From positions 41,292,001 to 41,356,000 of the forward strand of contig CM114273.1 of NCBI GenBank assembly GCA_050084515.1: DNA of 64,000 nucleotides, read 5' to 3'. Under the pieces are notes generated by a model. The model was not told the origin of the DNA, did no database searches, and saw only the letters and a list, made by a program, of their open reading frames with translations. Shown here in pieces: positions 21,950 through 35,234 of this stretch. The position numbers and the translations under genes are program-made. Source of the stretch: Blasia pusilla. Lineage: Eukaryota > Marchantiophyta > Marchantiopsida > Blasiales. How positions within the stretch are numbered: position 1 is the first letter of the stretch; each line of letters opens with the position of its first letter.

Positions 21950-24900
21950 TGCTGTTTGGATCACCTTGATTTTATCGGACGTCAGGCCTTTGCCTAGTGG
22001 CGAGAAATCCTGTAGCATGGGCTCGCATCTTCGCGATGAGGATTTAACCTTCGAGGCTTTTCACTCCTGTCCTCCGGCGACATCTCGGTGTATTGAAGTC
22101 TCTCTATCAGGTTAGGTTTCAGTAAAGCTCGATATGTTTTCGAGGATACTACAGTCTTGGTAGGATTTGAGTCTCTTTCCCTCTGGATTGTCGGGATGGG
22201 TAACTGAGGGTTCAGGGGCATGGTGTAGGTTTTTATGTAGTCCTCAATTCAAACGTAGTGAAAGAAAGTGACCTATGATGATAAATCACGAGTGAGTTGG
22301 AAGGATGCTGAGACCTTGCCTCGCAAGGAGAACCTCCTCGGCAATGCCCCTCCATATCTGTGATCCCTACCTCTGTCTGAGGTCTTCCATGCGAACTTGT
22401 GAAGAGAGAACATCCTTCTTACTGTCCCGAAGCTGCGAAGAGATTATTCTTTAAGTAGTGGACAGAATACCTATCACTTAGTTTTTCCCCGATTTAGAAC
22501 CGACATGGTCTTTCATATTCACCATCGTGAGTGGATTTTCGAGAAGTATGATTCACATCATGCGCCGTCACACTTAACCTGAGGTACCTACGGCACCTTG
22601 ATGTCAGTGACTTGAAGGCCTTGACAACGGCACCTTGATGTGAAGAGAATCTGGTCTTGAGATTTGTCAATGAAGAAATACTCGAAATGTCTTCAAAGTT
22701 TTCTGATCATGTGTGCACGTCGCGTCTGATCAATCTGGTGAATACACCTTGTACACGTAAAGCTTATAGACGGTCGAGCTCCGAGTGGGATATCACACCC
22801 GGCGCTCAACATTATCTGTAAGCGACATCGAACAGTTCCTGGGACTTCTACAGTTTGACTTGTGATTACTAAGAAGTACGGGATCTAACAACAACGGCTC
22901 TTCACACTTTATGGAATCAGCTGGCCTTGTATATGGTCTTGTGGCAGTTACAAGCAGCGGCATCGCTGGCTTTCCATTTCTTTCCAGCTCATCAATTCGT
23001 CTTTATACTTTGACTAACTTCACATGTGGTTAGGTACCATAACTTGGTTCATCGAGCCAGTTGTATAGATCCTGTGTTTGTGCAGTAGGAACACTCCCAT
23101 CCTTGCTGAATCCTGGTAAATCAATCGATTCGAGAGCATGAGAGGTCATCAAGAAATCTTTTCCCGGTGCGTCTTGTAGATCTCCACAATACAATGGACG
23201 AAAATCAAAGTATTATGATGGGTCCGACCCTGTCTTAACTCGTGAGCCTGATCCCACAAAGCTCTATGTAGATGGGATCCTAGTTCTTCAAAGGACAGAT
23301 GGAAATATCCTTCCCAGCAGATATTATTCGATTGGAACATAGAAACTATGGAAGCGATTGACACTAGCCCATCGTCAAACTAACTGTTCCCAGTATCGAA
23401 CAAGGTCATCACTCCACTTGTAGAGCGGAGTCATCGATTCCATGCCGGAGTCGTGGAAGTGTTAGAAGATACCAGGTGCAGCGTCCGGATGTAGGTCGGA
23501 TCAGTAATCTAGATTTCCTGCTTCGGATTGCGTCAAATCGTCTGGTCTAGGAGTAGTCACTTATTAGTCACGTTTTCCTGGTGCATTTACAACTATCGGT
23601 TGTGCAACCCAGAAGCAAATGCATGGTCAGGCCCCAAAGGACGCATGTTTAGAGGAGCATTCGCCTTTAAAACCCCGAATCTGCCCATGAATCATCCAAT
23701 CACTTAAATCCACTTAGTTACTTTTTCCACCTTTTGTCGGTCCCCATTAGACTCAGACTGATAAGATACAGTGGTTAGACACGGGTCATACTCGTGGCAT
23801 TGCATGCAGCCGTTACAGAACGTACTCTGCGTTTTCAACAGCAACCACAACCAAACTAAAGTCCTTTCATTCAATTCCTTGGCCTTAAGGTTAACTTCAC
23901 GATCGTATGAACGAGGAGGGCCGACCGGCGCAAGCTTCTGCAGATTCTTGTGCGTCCATGGATGGGAACGGTCACGATTGCTCTCCGACTTGAAGCCGTT
24001 TCATGGATCAGTCGAAGGCAGCCAGGTCGGGCCCGTGACCACGTGTATACTCCAACACCTTGATGGTGCTTGGAATCAATGAACCGGGGTTACGAGTAAG
24101 GTTACATCTGAGAATTTCCGATTAATTTTAAAACTGCATAAGAAAACCCGGTTGGAATTGAAGAAGATTTGGATACTTCGTATCTGAAAACCGGTTCAAA
24201 AATCGGAATTTCTGTGGCCGATTGACCATTCCCGGTAATGTACCGGTCCCACGAAAAAAATCCCCGAACCCTGCTTGGAATGACTTGAAAGATCCGAAAG
24301 TACCCGCGCATCCCCCAGGCTGGCATCTTTGATCTTTCGATGCCTGGCTACCACCAGGCCCCAAAGTAATGCGACTGGATGGGAGACCATTCAACCCGGG
24401 CTCGAGAAACGCAAACCAATTTATTCTGTTCGTATACAATGGGATACGAGTAGTTTTCTACTTACCGAAATGGCCACATGAAAGGATAGGGTTGATGAGG
24501 AATCCGGAGGCAATATATTACTTTTGTAAAAACAGAGTTGGGAGCTGCTGAGGTCCGTTGACGACAATGAGAGATTGGCACTGTTCATCAGAAGATTCAT
24601 TGAAGAACTGTTTTCTTCGGACATCCAAGTTTTGATCGAATTCTGGCTCCATCCACTGGTTGTGGAAGCATCGCAATTATGCCATGTCAGACCCTATAGA
24701 CGCTTTATGGATTCTACACGAAATCTTGAAACGTCGCATCTTTCTGTGTTCACTAAAGCAGAACCAATCTACAGAATCGCCAGGAAGTGAGTTTACTCCG
24801 TTGTTCAAAATTATTGCAAAACGCTCATGAGGAAAGTTTAACTAGAGTGTTCTCCAATCTCAACTTCGATAAACTTTCGATAGTCTATCTGGGAATCACA

Positions 24901-27170
24901 GCTGCATTACAGCATGTGGTAATTCACACTGTTACGGCAATAAAAGCGGAGCAGGTAGCATTGAATATGGGAACAGTACTTTGATAGTCATGAATACCCG
25001 TGGTCCTGTACGTCCTGTAAACTGAAATTCGCACTGTTGCAGGCCTGTTGCCCAAGAGCACCACGCGGCGATCCGATCGAGGACAACATATTATGCCACT
25101 CTGGCTACATTCCCTTCAGCGATCTCCTTAGCAATCTGTGTCTAGTAACTTGCCACACTACACTCCAAAGCTAGCACCTATGAGGAACCTCCAGCCGGTA
25201 AATACTCAGTCAGGAAGAGAACTTTTCTTCTGCGTCATTGTGATAAATAAATGCAGGTGATTTTCTTCCACAGTAGCATTGCGATAAGATGCAGTCTCAT
25301 TGTACCCATGCTGCATTGCCGCAGATCTTTTGCCAGAGAGCCTAGAAACGTTTGAGAAGGAAAAGACTGGCCGAAAGCGGAGCGGAAAGCATCCATCACT
25401 ATATGATGCCTGTCAAGATTGTCTTTCCCGTCATCGCCATGCGAGAGTATCAAAGGAACAAGTGACCTGCAAAACGCTTCTCTTTCGAACAGCATTTATT
25501 ATTTTCCTCGATTCCTACTTTCCTTGGGATGTCGTAGCTTCTTACTGGCTCCAGGTTCCTATTTCCTATGTGATGGAAAAAGGTGTATCGAGATTCAAGC
25601 TTCTACTGCCACGCTTCAAGTGATCTCCACTATCTATTATCTCTGTCCACTACCTGAGCCGAGCCAGTCACTATCGTGTCCGGGTCTTACAAGCGAAACG
25701 TCGACAGGAACTCAATCGGAATAAGTTGTCCACATGGTCGCATTACGTCCAAGAGTAGCATCTTAACTGGCGTAGCCAATTTTCAAACACTAGGAAGAAT
25801 CAAAGTCACCGTTTGAGTTCAGAAACAGTTTTCAACCGTAAACTGAAAGCGTTAGTTCAAAGCTGTATGTAAACAGATAGTGCGAATTCCGTGTACTTCT
25901 CTTGACCATCAAAAGAAGTGGTAGTGTAGTATGAAGGCTTAAAATCACAATATGTACTTAGTTTTGTAGAATTGGGGTGCGGACAAGCAGGCTTTCTGAA
26001 AATATACCACTAACTAGAAGGTTTGGAAATTCTGCTCTCTTACCCCTCGATTTCCAAGGACGTAATTCAATACATAGCCTGAACCTAAGCCCTCGGAACG
26101 CAAGCTGCAGGCACTGCAACCTCATGAGTACTGTTAACAGTCACTTTGGACTTCCTAGCCTAGCGCGGCCTTGAATGGAAGGCCGCGGCTAACTACGGCT
26201 TTCGCTGACTAACTAGGGCTTTCGGTCACCGAAGACCATAGTTGTATCGAATATTCAATGATTTCGGGGTTGCTCGTAATGTGAAGGAGAAATATAAGTG
26301 AGGTCCATCGTATCGGGTCCCACTCGGAATTGGAAATCGGGAAGGGGCCACTGCATTTATTTTTGTGAAATTCCGTTCACTCACAAACCTTTGATAGTGT
26401 ATCAAATCTAAGTTCAGTTTATCTTGGCCACTGCGACAAAGTGGCCAGTAACTTTGAATCCGGAAATTATTTCTGTTCAGAAACAGATCCTCAATCAAGC
26501 TCGTCACGAATCAAAATCCTGACGTAGAATTTCGTGAGGGGCGTAGAACAAATCGCACAGCAGAGAGGCACATCCTCCAAGCATTTCACCTATGTTAAGT
26601 TAGAAACTCGTAGCCGAAGGATGCATACATCAGAGAGGTCGATAGAGGAGCAATCGTATCCAGCAGATGTCTAAGGGACAAAAAACTCAACTGATTCTGA
26701 GAACATGACCACCGTGAGTGCTATCGTGGCTAAAACGAAGTTACGAACATCGTGCGCTAAAAACGCTTAGCGATAGCCTCCACCAATTGAGCTTGAAAAT
26801 ATATTAAAATATTGCTGATTTTCTGCCACTCCCTGGAGATGAGTGACGCAAAAGTTTCGAGGATGAATATCCACCGAACAAGAACAAAAAGTCCGAGATC
26901 ATACGTTGAGCATACTCACGAATGTAGCCGGCGGCTGTGCATTCGTCTGGAAAAGCGACATCTCCTAGACTTCGCCACTCCTAATCTGGACTAATCAACA
27001 AGAAAGAAGAAACGTGAATTACTCAACTGAACGTTCCGCAGGGCCGCGCGCTCCGGTTCATGCCATGTTCTTTCCTGTACTTGCCAGCTCCGGCCATCGT
27101 CATGAAGAAGCGCGACATTGTTCGTCTCAGACCTCCCCGATAAGTGCGTCCACCTTGTCGAGTACCTGAA
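21950..27170. other. Long base-balanced stretch without recognised genes
   Basis: About 5.2 kb with more even base composition than the AT-rich flanks. Short open frames (for example 25300-25623 plus, 107 codons) show no family I recognise. Its left part may be the LTR belonging to the primer-binding site at 21934. A dispersed repeat shared with 42.8 kb lies at about 24080-24275. Confidence 0.4.
24080..24275 (+). repeat. Dispersed repeat, copy 1
   Basis: Shares with 42816-43015 the order GAACCGGGGTTACG, AATTTCCGATT, a mid segment, ACCGGTAATGTACCG-like sequence and CCCGAACCCTG-like end. It is CCGG-rich at both ends. Possibly a non-autonomous DNA element; no clean inverted termini were found. 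Confidence 0.5.
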
Positions 27171-27176
27171 ATAGTA

Positions 27177-28010
27177 GGCGCTTGGACGCAGTTACAGCTT
27201 TAGCACGTCTTGTAAGGGAAAAAGAAAATTAGGTCACTTTATAACAGCAGGTTCTCAACACTAAAACTATATCACCATTACCATCACGTCCATGAAATTC
27301 TATTGTCGCGACTAGCATACTTGAGGGAAGAATAATGAGTAAGTAGTGATGATAGTCCAAAAGTATAGCAAGGATTGGTTGGCGCTTGGACGCAGTTACA
27401 GCATTACCACGTCTTCTAAAGAAAACAATTTAGGCCATTTTTAAGAGCAGGTTTTACATGAGAAAATACTAAAAACAAAATTATCTTGATCTTTAGGTCA
27501 ATCAACTTCTATTGTCGTTTTTAACCTATATGATGGGGAGAATTATATTATAATTAACTTGTGATCATCCTAAGTATAATAAGTATTTGACTCCTGCACT
27601 TCGTCGAGTGTTGAAGATATGCTTCTCGCATCAGGCTCTACAAGACAAAATACTTACAGTGTATCAACTTGACCTTGGGGCCAATAAAGTTCTATTCACA
27701 TAAATAAAATCAGGAGGGAGAAATTTTTTTTATTAGGTGTGTCAATGTGATAATCCAAAGCACGAATATAGATTTGATTAATGTTATTCGAGTGTTGAAA
27801 ATTTGTTTAAGAACAGATTTTATATTTGAAAAAATACTATCGCTGCATTGATTTGACCTTCAGGTCACGAAACTTACGTTATCATATCATCGGTAAATTA
27901 CCGAGAGAGAATTATTATTTGTGAATTCGTAATAATGCAAAATATAAAGATTTTCCTCATGCACTTTGTTCAATTGTGCAAGATCTTGGTACGCTAAGAT
28001 CTTGTGGGAG
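27177..28010. repeat. Tandem repeat, about 170-210-bp period
   Basis: Unit 1 (27177) and unit 2 (27381) both start GGCGCTTGGACGCAGTTACA, 204 bp apart. They share downstream blocks AGAGCAGGTT / AACAGCAGGTT, a TTCTATTGTCG block and a GGGGAGAAT-like block. More diverged units start near 27590, 27780 and 27950. The array grades from moderate GC at its left to AT-rich at its right. Confidence 0.7.
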
Positions 28011-29451
28011 GTAGAAAAAGTGGAAGAGCAACATGACTATCTATCACATCTTTTTGTCTTTTTTATTTATGAGTTCCAAAATATAATGCACATATGATTC
28101 TCCCCACTGGTACACATAGTTCTCGTTTCGATCACGACAACTGCCAAATATACTTTTAGTTTCAAAATTTTAATTAAAAGACAACAGTATTTTGTCTCGA
28201 AGTTTCCTAAAGAAATGGAAGCTCGTTATCCAAGTGGTGCATTTCTCGAATGGCTGTTTAGTGGGGTCCACATCCTCTCACAAAGCACAAGAAATGTACC
28301 TCTTGACGATTGTGGGTTTGTTTTAAAATTATTTTTATTATATAAATAATATAATAATTAAAATATGAAGATTTTTCTTCCTTCACGTGCTCTACACGTG
28401 TCTTGTTACCCTCCCAGTTGGATTTTTTGAAAGATAACACGGGTATGAAAATGTGGAGATATATCTTTACTATTGATAATTTTATTTTTAAAGAAAGCTA
28501 AGATATGGTTTTTTCTCTTAAGAAAGATTATAGATTCTATTAAAGGAAAGAAATATCTCATCAATCCATTATGAGGTTCATTTATTTTAGAATACTCTTT
28601 TCACATTGAGTTGTATCTCTTCTTTCAACTTTAAAATAGAGGAGATTACTAGTCCCTCTTGTTATCCAATCATGTTTTTCATTTTTTTCTTAAGAGATAC
28701 TATGACATCTCATATTTCTAAAAAAAAACTCTTTTCTAGATGAGACTTTCTTCACATATTAATCCACCATTCTTCAATTGCAAATAGAAATTAAGTTGTT
28801 TATGACGACGAATACAAATAAAAAATTGAAAATTTTCATTCTATTTTTATCTAAAAATCATAACTCTAAAAATAAACTAACACATCATCCTTATATTAAA
28901 ACTTTCATTTCTTCTAAGGTATTATTTACAAAATCATGAAAGTTCTTTAAACTACTAGATTGTGAAATCAATTAATGCTTCATTCAAGATAGTCACATAT
29001 GAATTAATATTTTGCCTTTTTTTTTCTCATATGAGATAATTTTATGCATCACATTTCCTCTATAAAAATAAATTAATTTCTTCTGGTTATTTGAAAACAA
29101 ACCTTCCTCACATTCTCTATTAATAGTATAGATAGTCCATTTTCCTTGAAATTAAATTTTTTTTTGGATTAAAATTTTTCGGTATGTTATTTTTTCATGG
29201 AGCTAAAGTTTGGGTTGAAATATAAGGATTTTCTCTTGTATATTATTTAAGAATTTGTTTTGCTCCAAAGGGTTTGGAAGAAAGTAAAGTTAAAATGATT
29301 TTTTAAGATGTGGTTATGAAAAAAATTAATATACAGAAACTTGAATGTCTTGCTCAAAAGGTTGGTGGTACAAAATCAACTATGTTGAAGCCACTAAAAT
29401 TTTTTATCATCTCAAAGAAGAAATAGAGTGTGATAAATAGATTTTAATATA
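28011..29451. other. AT-rich DNA, nothing recognised
   Basis: Very AT-rich sequence with homopolymer runs and no coherent reading frame. Occasional CACGTG-containing blocks (for example near 28385) resemble Helitron subterminal sequence, but ends cannot be set. Confidence 0.4.
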
Positions 29452-29631
29452 TCTATATTATTATTGGAAATTGCCTCTTCACTTTGAAATCACCTCTCCT
29501 TTTGACACATGTCCTTTTTAGCCAATAGAATCACTTGTTGTCTAAGCCAATATGATCATTCCAATTACATTGTACACTTAGGATGGGTAATTCAAAATTA
29601 TATATCCATGCATCGCACGTGCACCAGTTAG
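29452..29631 (+). mobile_element. Short non-autonomous Helitron (~180 bp)
   Basis: Begins A|TCTATATTATTATTGG (5' TC end after a host A). It has the subterminal block CTCTTCACTTTGAAATCACC and TTTTGACACATGTCC. It ends with an imperfect hairpin CCATGCATCGCACGT (606-620 of the 29 kb block) followed by CACCAGTTAG|T. The terminal TTAG is one change from the canonical CTAG and is followed by host T. A second copy lies at 48934. At ~180 bp it has no coding capacity and would need a Rep/helicase supplied in trans. Confidence 0.7.
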
Positions 29632-30365
29632 TGATCCTAGTTTGAAAGTTTGAATTATGCATATCATGGTGCATAAGAACATAGTGCCGCATGGTGCATA
29701 AAAAAAATTACAAGGGAGAAGGGAATAAAAAAATAGTAGGTGAAAGAAATTGAAAGGAAAACTTACGAATAAAGAAAACATTGCACATAATTTTGAAAAT
29801 TGAGAAAGATAGAAAAATAAGAATCTTTTATGATGAAAGACAACATTAATAAAGACCCACCAATACTTTCATGCTTGTGTGATGCATTGGGACCCACTTT
29901 AGCACTTTGGTCAAGCCCATCAATATTTGTTTCAAACAAAGAGAGGGACATGTTCGAACGTTATCCCATACTCTTCCTTATGGTATCCCCTATTGAGGGT
30001 AGAGTATTTTTTCTACTCCCTCTTGAGAGTAAGGCGGGTTCCTCCTTTTGACTTCCTTGCCTTCTCAACTCCAACTATTTCATTTTTCATTTTCTACCTT
30101 CTTTATAGATGTACTCCTCAATGGAATATCGAGGGTTCTTCCCTACCCTCTCTTTATCCCGCATCTTCCCCCTTTCCCACCCATCTATAGCATTAATGGA
30201 CTTACAAGAGGAGTCTATTTTGATATATCCACTTTATTATAAAATAAACCTCAAAAGAGGACAAAGAAAGGTAATAACAACTCAAAAAATGCATACAAGA
30301 ATGCAAAAAGAAATGGCAACAAGCCAACGCAAACACTGGCTCAACGAGCTACACGATTGATAGCC
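29632..30365. other. Between Helitron and non-LTR element; no gene
   Basis: Short overlapping frames near 29830-30360 show no recognisable family. The right part probably contains the 3' untranslated end of the minus-strand non-LTR element that starts at 30370. Confidence 0.4.
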
Positions 30366-30369
30366 TGAA

Positions 30370-32221
30370 AAAAATCTTACAAGAATACGAGTGGTTGTTC
30401 AGACGTGAATGGACGACGAGGCGAGAAACCCCCTACCACCTCCGCATGACGTATCAATGCCAAGGCTTGTGCACATTGTAAGGCCACTGAGATGCATTGC
30501 CGAAAATAATTAGTAACTACCGAGAGAGAAGGACTACGGGAAGGGGCAAGGTGATGATTCTCGAGGGAGTGGTGAGCACATGTTTTCAGGAAAGTATCAA
30601 AAGACACATGTAAATGACCGAATACTTCCACTGCGAAAGGAATAAATCCATCATTCGCATGTCTCACAGCATAACTTAACTCCTTGATTCTTGCTGCAGC
30701 TTCGGCCGCCAAACCTTTGGTATGGGCGGCTCGGCACACCAAGTCAGAACGTGTTGGATCAACAACCACCATATCACCTAGTGTCCGGAATCCACATCAA
30801 GACATAACAAGATCCACTCTCCGACGAGAGGTTGCTTAAGTGGTTGAAGGTAGGACGTGGAGTTGCTCTTGCCCAACGGTGTATCATGCAGTACGAGCCA
30901 CCGATCCTACCGCCTCTCTAATGACATCATGTGTGGCGGTTCATTTTCCACCATGTGCACATCGGAGAATATGGATACCCTTGGAAATGGGATCCCCGCA
31001 TACACAATTCGGCATACCTAAGAGAGAAGGATGGGGAAGTCCAAGATGTAACCGCAAAGCTGTCAAGAATATACTTCGAGGAAGACGAAATGGAAGAATA
31101 AGAGGATTTGCAGTAAGCCACGCCCCTGCTCCAGTACCCAAAAATGAACGTAGACGAGCTCGATTAGCGTCAAAGGATGCCTCGGAGAGAATGATGGAAA
31201 AGTTGATTTGATGCAGATTCTGGGAGATATGCTCTTGAAGTTGATCAAGCCCTTCCGTAATCAGTTGACTGAAAGGGGGTAGAATTGCTTGTGTAGCAAG
31301 AGGAAGAAGAGCTCGGGAAAATATCACTTGTTGTTGAAATAACAAGTCCCCCTCCTCTACATGGGCGATATGATCCATCAAGATAGGTGTATCTCCTTGG
31401 AGAAACCTTGAAGCCATAATCGGTGCTACCAACGCCCAACTCCCCAAAAAGGCTGCGGGAGGAGATGCGACTGTGGAGGACAGTCCCACCCCTCCAAAAG
31501 AAATAGGCAAGATAGCTTGTCATGAATCAAAGACACCATCCTCTCCCTCAAAGGTATTCGGGCCAAGAAGTTGACCAAAAGTTGCCAAGATAGAAGCATC
31601 AAAAGAGGCCAATCGATGTAAGAACCTTGAAGTGGAAGGACAAGTGTGAAGAATGTAGGAAGGACGTCGTAGGAAACATTGGGAGAGAATCCCATAAGCC
31701 ACGTGGGGATCCCGTAGATGAGGTAACAAATAAAGCCATTCCACGTCTTTCAAAAGGGCCTCATCGAAGAACTTTGAGACATAGTCAATGAAGCCAATTG
31801 GGACCCCAAGAACTCTAACCCCTTCAATATAGATGGGAAAATCATAAGTAGGTGGGGTGAATGTTGAGGGAAGGCATGAAGGAGACCATACTCCACATTT
31901 ACTAGGTTGGACTTTAAGGTTTAAGAAAGAGAGTTGCTCCATGAAATGGGTATAAGCAGGAACCACTTCAGAAGGAGGACCTATAATGTGAGTGTCATTA
32001 GCAATAGAAGGGCAAAGATAAGATGGAAATGCTTGCGCTGATGGACAATGGCAAAGAATGGGCCCCCCCATGGGATGACCTTGACGTTTGCCACAAGCCG
32101 ATTGTAGAATACTATATTCCCCAGAAAGTAGCATGATGGGAATAGATAATGGGCGTATCATACGCATAGACAAGAGGAGTCTATTTGGGTTGACAAGTGT
32201 CCTTTCAGGGCATGTATGCAC
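30370..32221 (-). pseudogene. Non-LTR retrotransposon, 5'-truncated: RT and restriction-like endonuclease
   Basis: Read right to left. 31520-32221 holds the RT palm: GKRQGHPMGG (usual RQGDPLGG) and the catalytic box IANDTHIIG at about 31994-32002, where ADD has become AND. The thumb region follows (31426-31510, SFGGVGLSS; 30941-31510). The CCHC-like motif CVCGDPISKGIHILRC lies near 30990-31040. The C-terminal restriction-like endonuclease region at 30377-30772 has VVVDPT and a downstream FIPFAVEVFGHL motif. The 5' part (zinc finger and RT fingers) is missing, as expected for 5'-truncated non-LTR insertion. Loss of one catalytic Asp plus stops make it dead. Clearly homologous to 54.7-57.8 kb and 39.9-41.6 kb. 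Confidence 0.82.
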
Positions 32222-32654
32222 ATGACATGTGTCACTTTAGTTTAGGGCGGCGACGGAGGTAGTTGAGTTAAGGGAAGGGAGGCTGTACGAGGAGGGGAAG
32301 CAGGATTTTATTTTATTTTTAAATTTCAGATCTGATAGGAGGAAACGTTAAATTTACTTATCATTTTAAAATTTTTTCCTTTTCATTTAAAAATAAGAAA
32401 ATTTAGGGGGATTGGAGTCATCCCAATTAATTCTCCATAAGTTTCACTTCCCTGAAAATTTGGAAATGCAAAAATTCATTTCAAAATAAAAACTATGAGA
32501 TAGGTTTTTGTTTAGAAGAGTAAAGTAGGTACATAAAGTGAATCTTACCCTTTCCCATTTTTCTCTTAATCTCTTAAAGATTTTTTTATTTTATTTTTAC
32601 AAAATTTCATTTTCCCGTTTCATTTTCATTATTTTGTAAACATCCATTTAAAAC
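32222..32654. other. AT-rich, probable Helitron interior
   Basis: AT-rich sequence leading to the Helitron 3' end at 32655. No 5' TC terminus could be chosen with confidence, so the length of that Helitron is unknown. Confidence 0.35.
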
Positions 32655-32679
32655 GTGCAGCGCACATAGATCCGACTAA
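32655..32679 (+). mobile_element. Helitron 3' terminus
   Basis: Hairpin GTGC-AGC-GCAC (32655-32665), a 10-nt spacer, then CTAA (32676-32679) followed by T. This is the standard Helitron 3' arrangement: short GC-rich hairpin about 10 nt before CTRR, inserted before a host T. Confidence 0.65.
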
Positions 32680-35201
32680 TATTGTATGTGGGAGGAAGGA
32701 GATAGACTTTCTCTCCCTCTTTCTCATCCTCTTTCCTAGTTAAATATTTTTTCTCCACTATTTTGCCTCCCCTTTTCTTGGAAATTTATTAATTTAAGAA
32801 ACTCATAATTAAAAAAATAGATTTTTTTATTAAAAAACCATTTCCCTATAGCTATTTCAAATTTCTCTCTACTTTCTTCCCATGCAAGCAAGTCTTAGAC
32901 CAAAATTGAAAAATTGGAGCCTTTTATACTTCTTAATTCCTTAAACTTATTAAAAGTGTTTTTTAATGTGGCCTTCTTTATTTCACACACATTTCACATG
33001 CACTTATAAGAAAATACAATACCTCTCTTATTAGGATGAAGGTAATTTCATGATCTCTAATCCATTATTATCAAAGTTTTCTCTTAATTATTTTCTCCAT
33101 TTTTCTTCAAAAATTCCTTAATTTTATAGTCTCACGAGGCTTAATGATTTTTTATTGAATGTATATCCAAATACAATAGGAGACATTGAATTAAAAAAGT
33201 GGAGAATTCATAAGAAATAATATTTATCATATTAAAAAATAGAATAGGAAAAAATAAACTCAAATTTGGTGTGTATCACCATTGAAATTTTTACTATTAT
33301 TTTTGGTAAAGGGTTAAGAAATTTAAATCCGAAGAAAATCCTAATATATGATTTAAAATTTAAAATTATTAATTAAGTAATAGAAGATAATTTCAACCTC
33401 ACGTTCAAGGTTGTACGTAGACAAAGTGCGTGTATGTGAATATTTTCATGTCCATGGACGTGTGTATGTCCCTAGGATGGACATATTCGTGCGGGTTCGG
33501 GTACTTGTGGTCAACCCTCGGGCCGGCCCCGCCGCCATGTAGATTAGACTTGTCTAGCCCGTAGACAGTCCAAAAACCCATCGCCCCTATTTGCCATCCA
33601 TTTTATAGCGGATATTGAACCCGTAGCAGGCCCTCAAAAGGCATGTATAAGTCTCGCGGCTAGCCTGTGGAGGCAACTAGAGACTAGTGTGGGCTTAGGG
33701 CGGGCCGGTGCAAGTTTGATGCACGCTAGGTGAGGGCTCTTAGATTGTATACCCATTGGATCCCTGCTTCCCTCCCTTAATCTGAACTGCACCCATTCCC
33801 ACATCCCAATATTGTGAAAGCGCCCGGGTTAAAGAAAACCGGGCAGGAGACCCATTGGGCATGTATGTGGAAGCTTGATCACGCTATGAGGAGGCAAAGA
33901 GAGAAATGGGGCCTTCTCTCAAGATTCATGTAGACCCTAGCAATCCCTACCCATGAGGTAGAAGAAAATATTTCATGTCCATATTCGTTCATAACTTCCC
34001 ATGATGAAGGGGGTAGACAAATCGGGTGGAAAGGAAGGTAAAACAATTAAAAAGGGTAAAGACAAACCCTCTCAAAAAGCGAAGGCATGAAAAAAAATTG
34101 TCATGTAAATACTACGAGAAAACTAGAAAGAGGGAATGACCTCTTTTTCAAGAAGGGAGTATGGAATTAAAAAGTCGCTGTTTCAATCCCTTAAGAAGAA
34201 TTAAAATCGATTGGTACTCTCCAAAAGCTTGATACGACACCATACCGAATGGGAAGGGAGATAGGAAATTTCATTTTTTTAATGAATATAAGAATAAAAG
34301 TAATGTTCATCCTCCCGAGGGGCGGATCGAGAAGCATAGATGTGGACAAGGAGTTCCACTGTTCCAAGGAGTCTGGGAGAGAATGTCGTCCGATTAGCCC
34401 TCAAGTGAAACCGTGGGAAGTTGGAACAATAGTGGAGGACTCCTGAGCGAAGTTCTTGCAGCCGAAGGGAATAAAATAATGCATAGAATCCAGAGTCAAT
34501 GGAAGTCTGAGAGATTGAGCACGCAGTGCGGAAGTGCATTTGCTTTCGAGTTTTAACGCGATCCATTCGTGCGCAAGTGATGCGTGACACAAGCGCCGAG
34601 ATAGACAGATGGATGCTACCATACTACCATAGTCAGCGCTTCATGAACACGGACAGTGCCCCAAGCGGTCCAGTTTCACAATATAATGTTCCGTCTCCAT
34701 CTTTTGAGTTAGATATTTTCGCAACGTTTCTCGAGGAGTTCACGAATCTCCTCAAATCTAGAAAAACGCATAGAAAACCCACCAACAGCTTCTTCCCCCC
34801 CCCACCCCACCCCAACCCAACCCCCCGTTCGACCGAAACCACGAACGGCTCTCCTCACAACGAACGAACGAACGAATCACCATGGACAATGCAGCATAGC
34901 TAGCATTCATTGAAGCACCAGGGAATCGACGCTCGCGCACGGATCCACATGCACGTAAGCGAGCGTCGCTCAAGAGCGAAGCAAAGAGGCAGAAAAGAGA
35001 AGTCTGTTTCTGTTGTTTTTGTGGACGCTAGGGTTAAAGCCATTAATCGTGGCTGGCTCACTCACAGCACAGCAGCCCTGACCGCGTGTCACTGGCGGAG
35101 TGAAACGGTGGGGCCCGCAGCCCCAAGATAAACAGCTGATGGATGACTGAAAGCTAGCGTGGATCTCTTCTAAAGAAGGGCTGGAGATGGTATCCTGTCT
35201 A
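32680..35201. other. No gene; C-rich tract at 34795-34826
   Basis: Mostly AT-rich to about 33.4 kb, then base-balanced with a short CG-rich patch at 33500-33720 (GGGCCGGCCCCGCCG-like). No coherent frame. A C-rich tract at 34795-34826 has runs of 9, 4, 4, 3 and 6 C separated by one or two A, so the minus strand can form a G-quadruplex. A CGAA/GAAC tetranucleotide run follows near 34860. Confidence 0.45.
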
Positions 35202-35234
35202 CTTTCGGTGGCAACGTACGGGAGCCACCGAAAG
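35202..35234. repeat. Perfect 11-bp inverted repeat
   Basis: CTTTCGGTGGC (35202-35212) and GCCACCGAAAG (35224-35234) are exact reverse complements around an 11-nt loop, followed by a G-run and T-run. Function unknown. Confidence 0.8.

Noticed and set aside
24290-24410. Possible 5S rRNA or 5S-derived SINE (GACTGGATGGGAGACC, then AACCCGGGCTC)
   Set aside because: Only the internal-control-like stretch is similar; the rest of a 5S gene is not present, and the match is short enough for chance.
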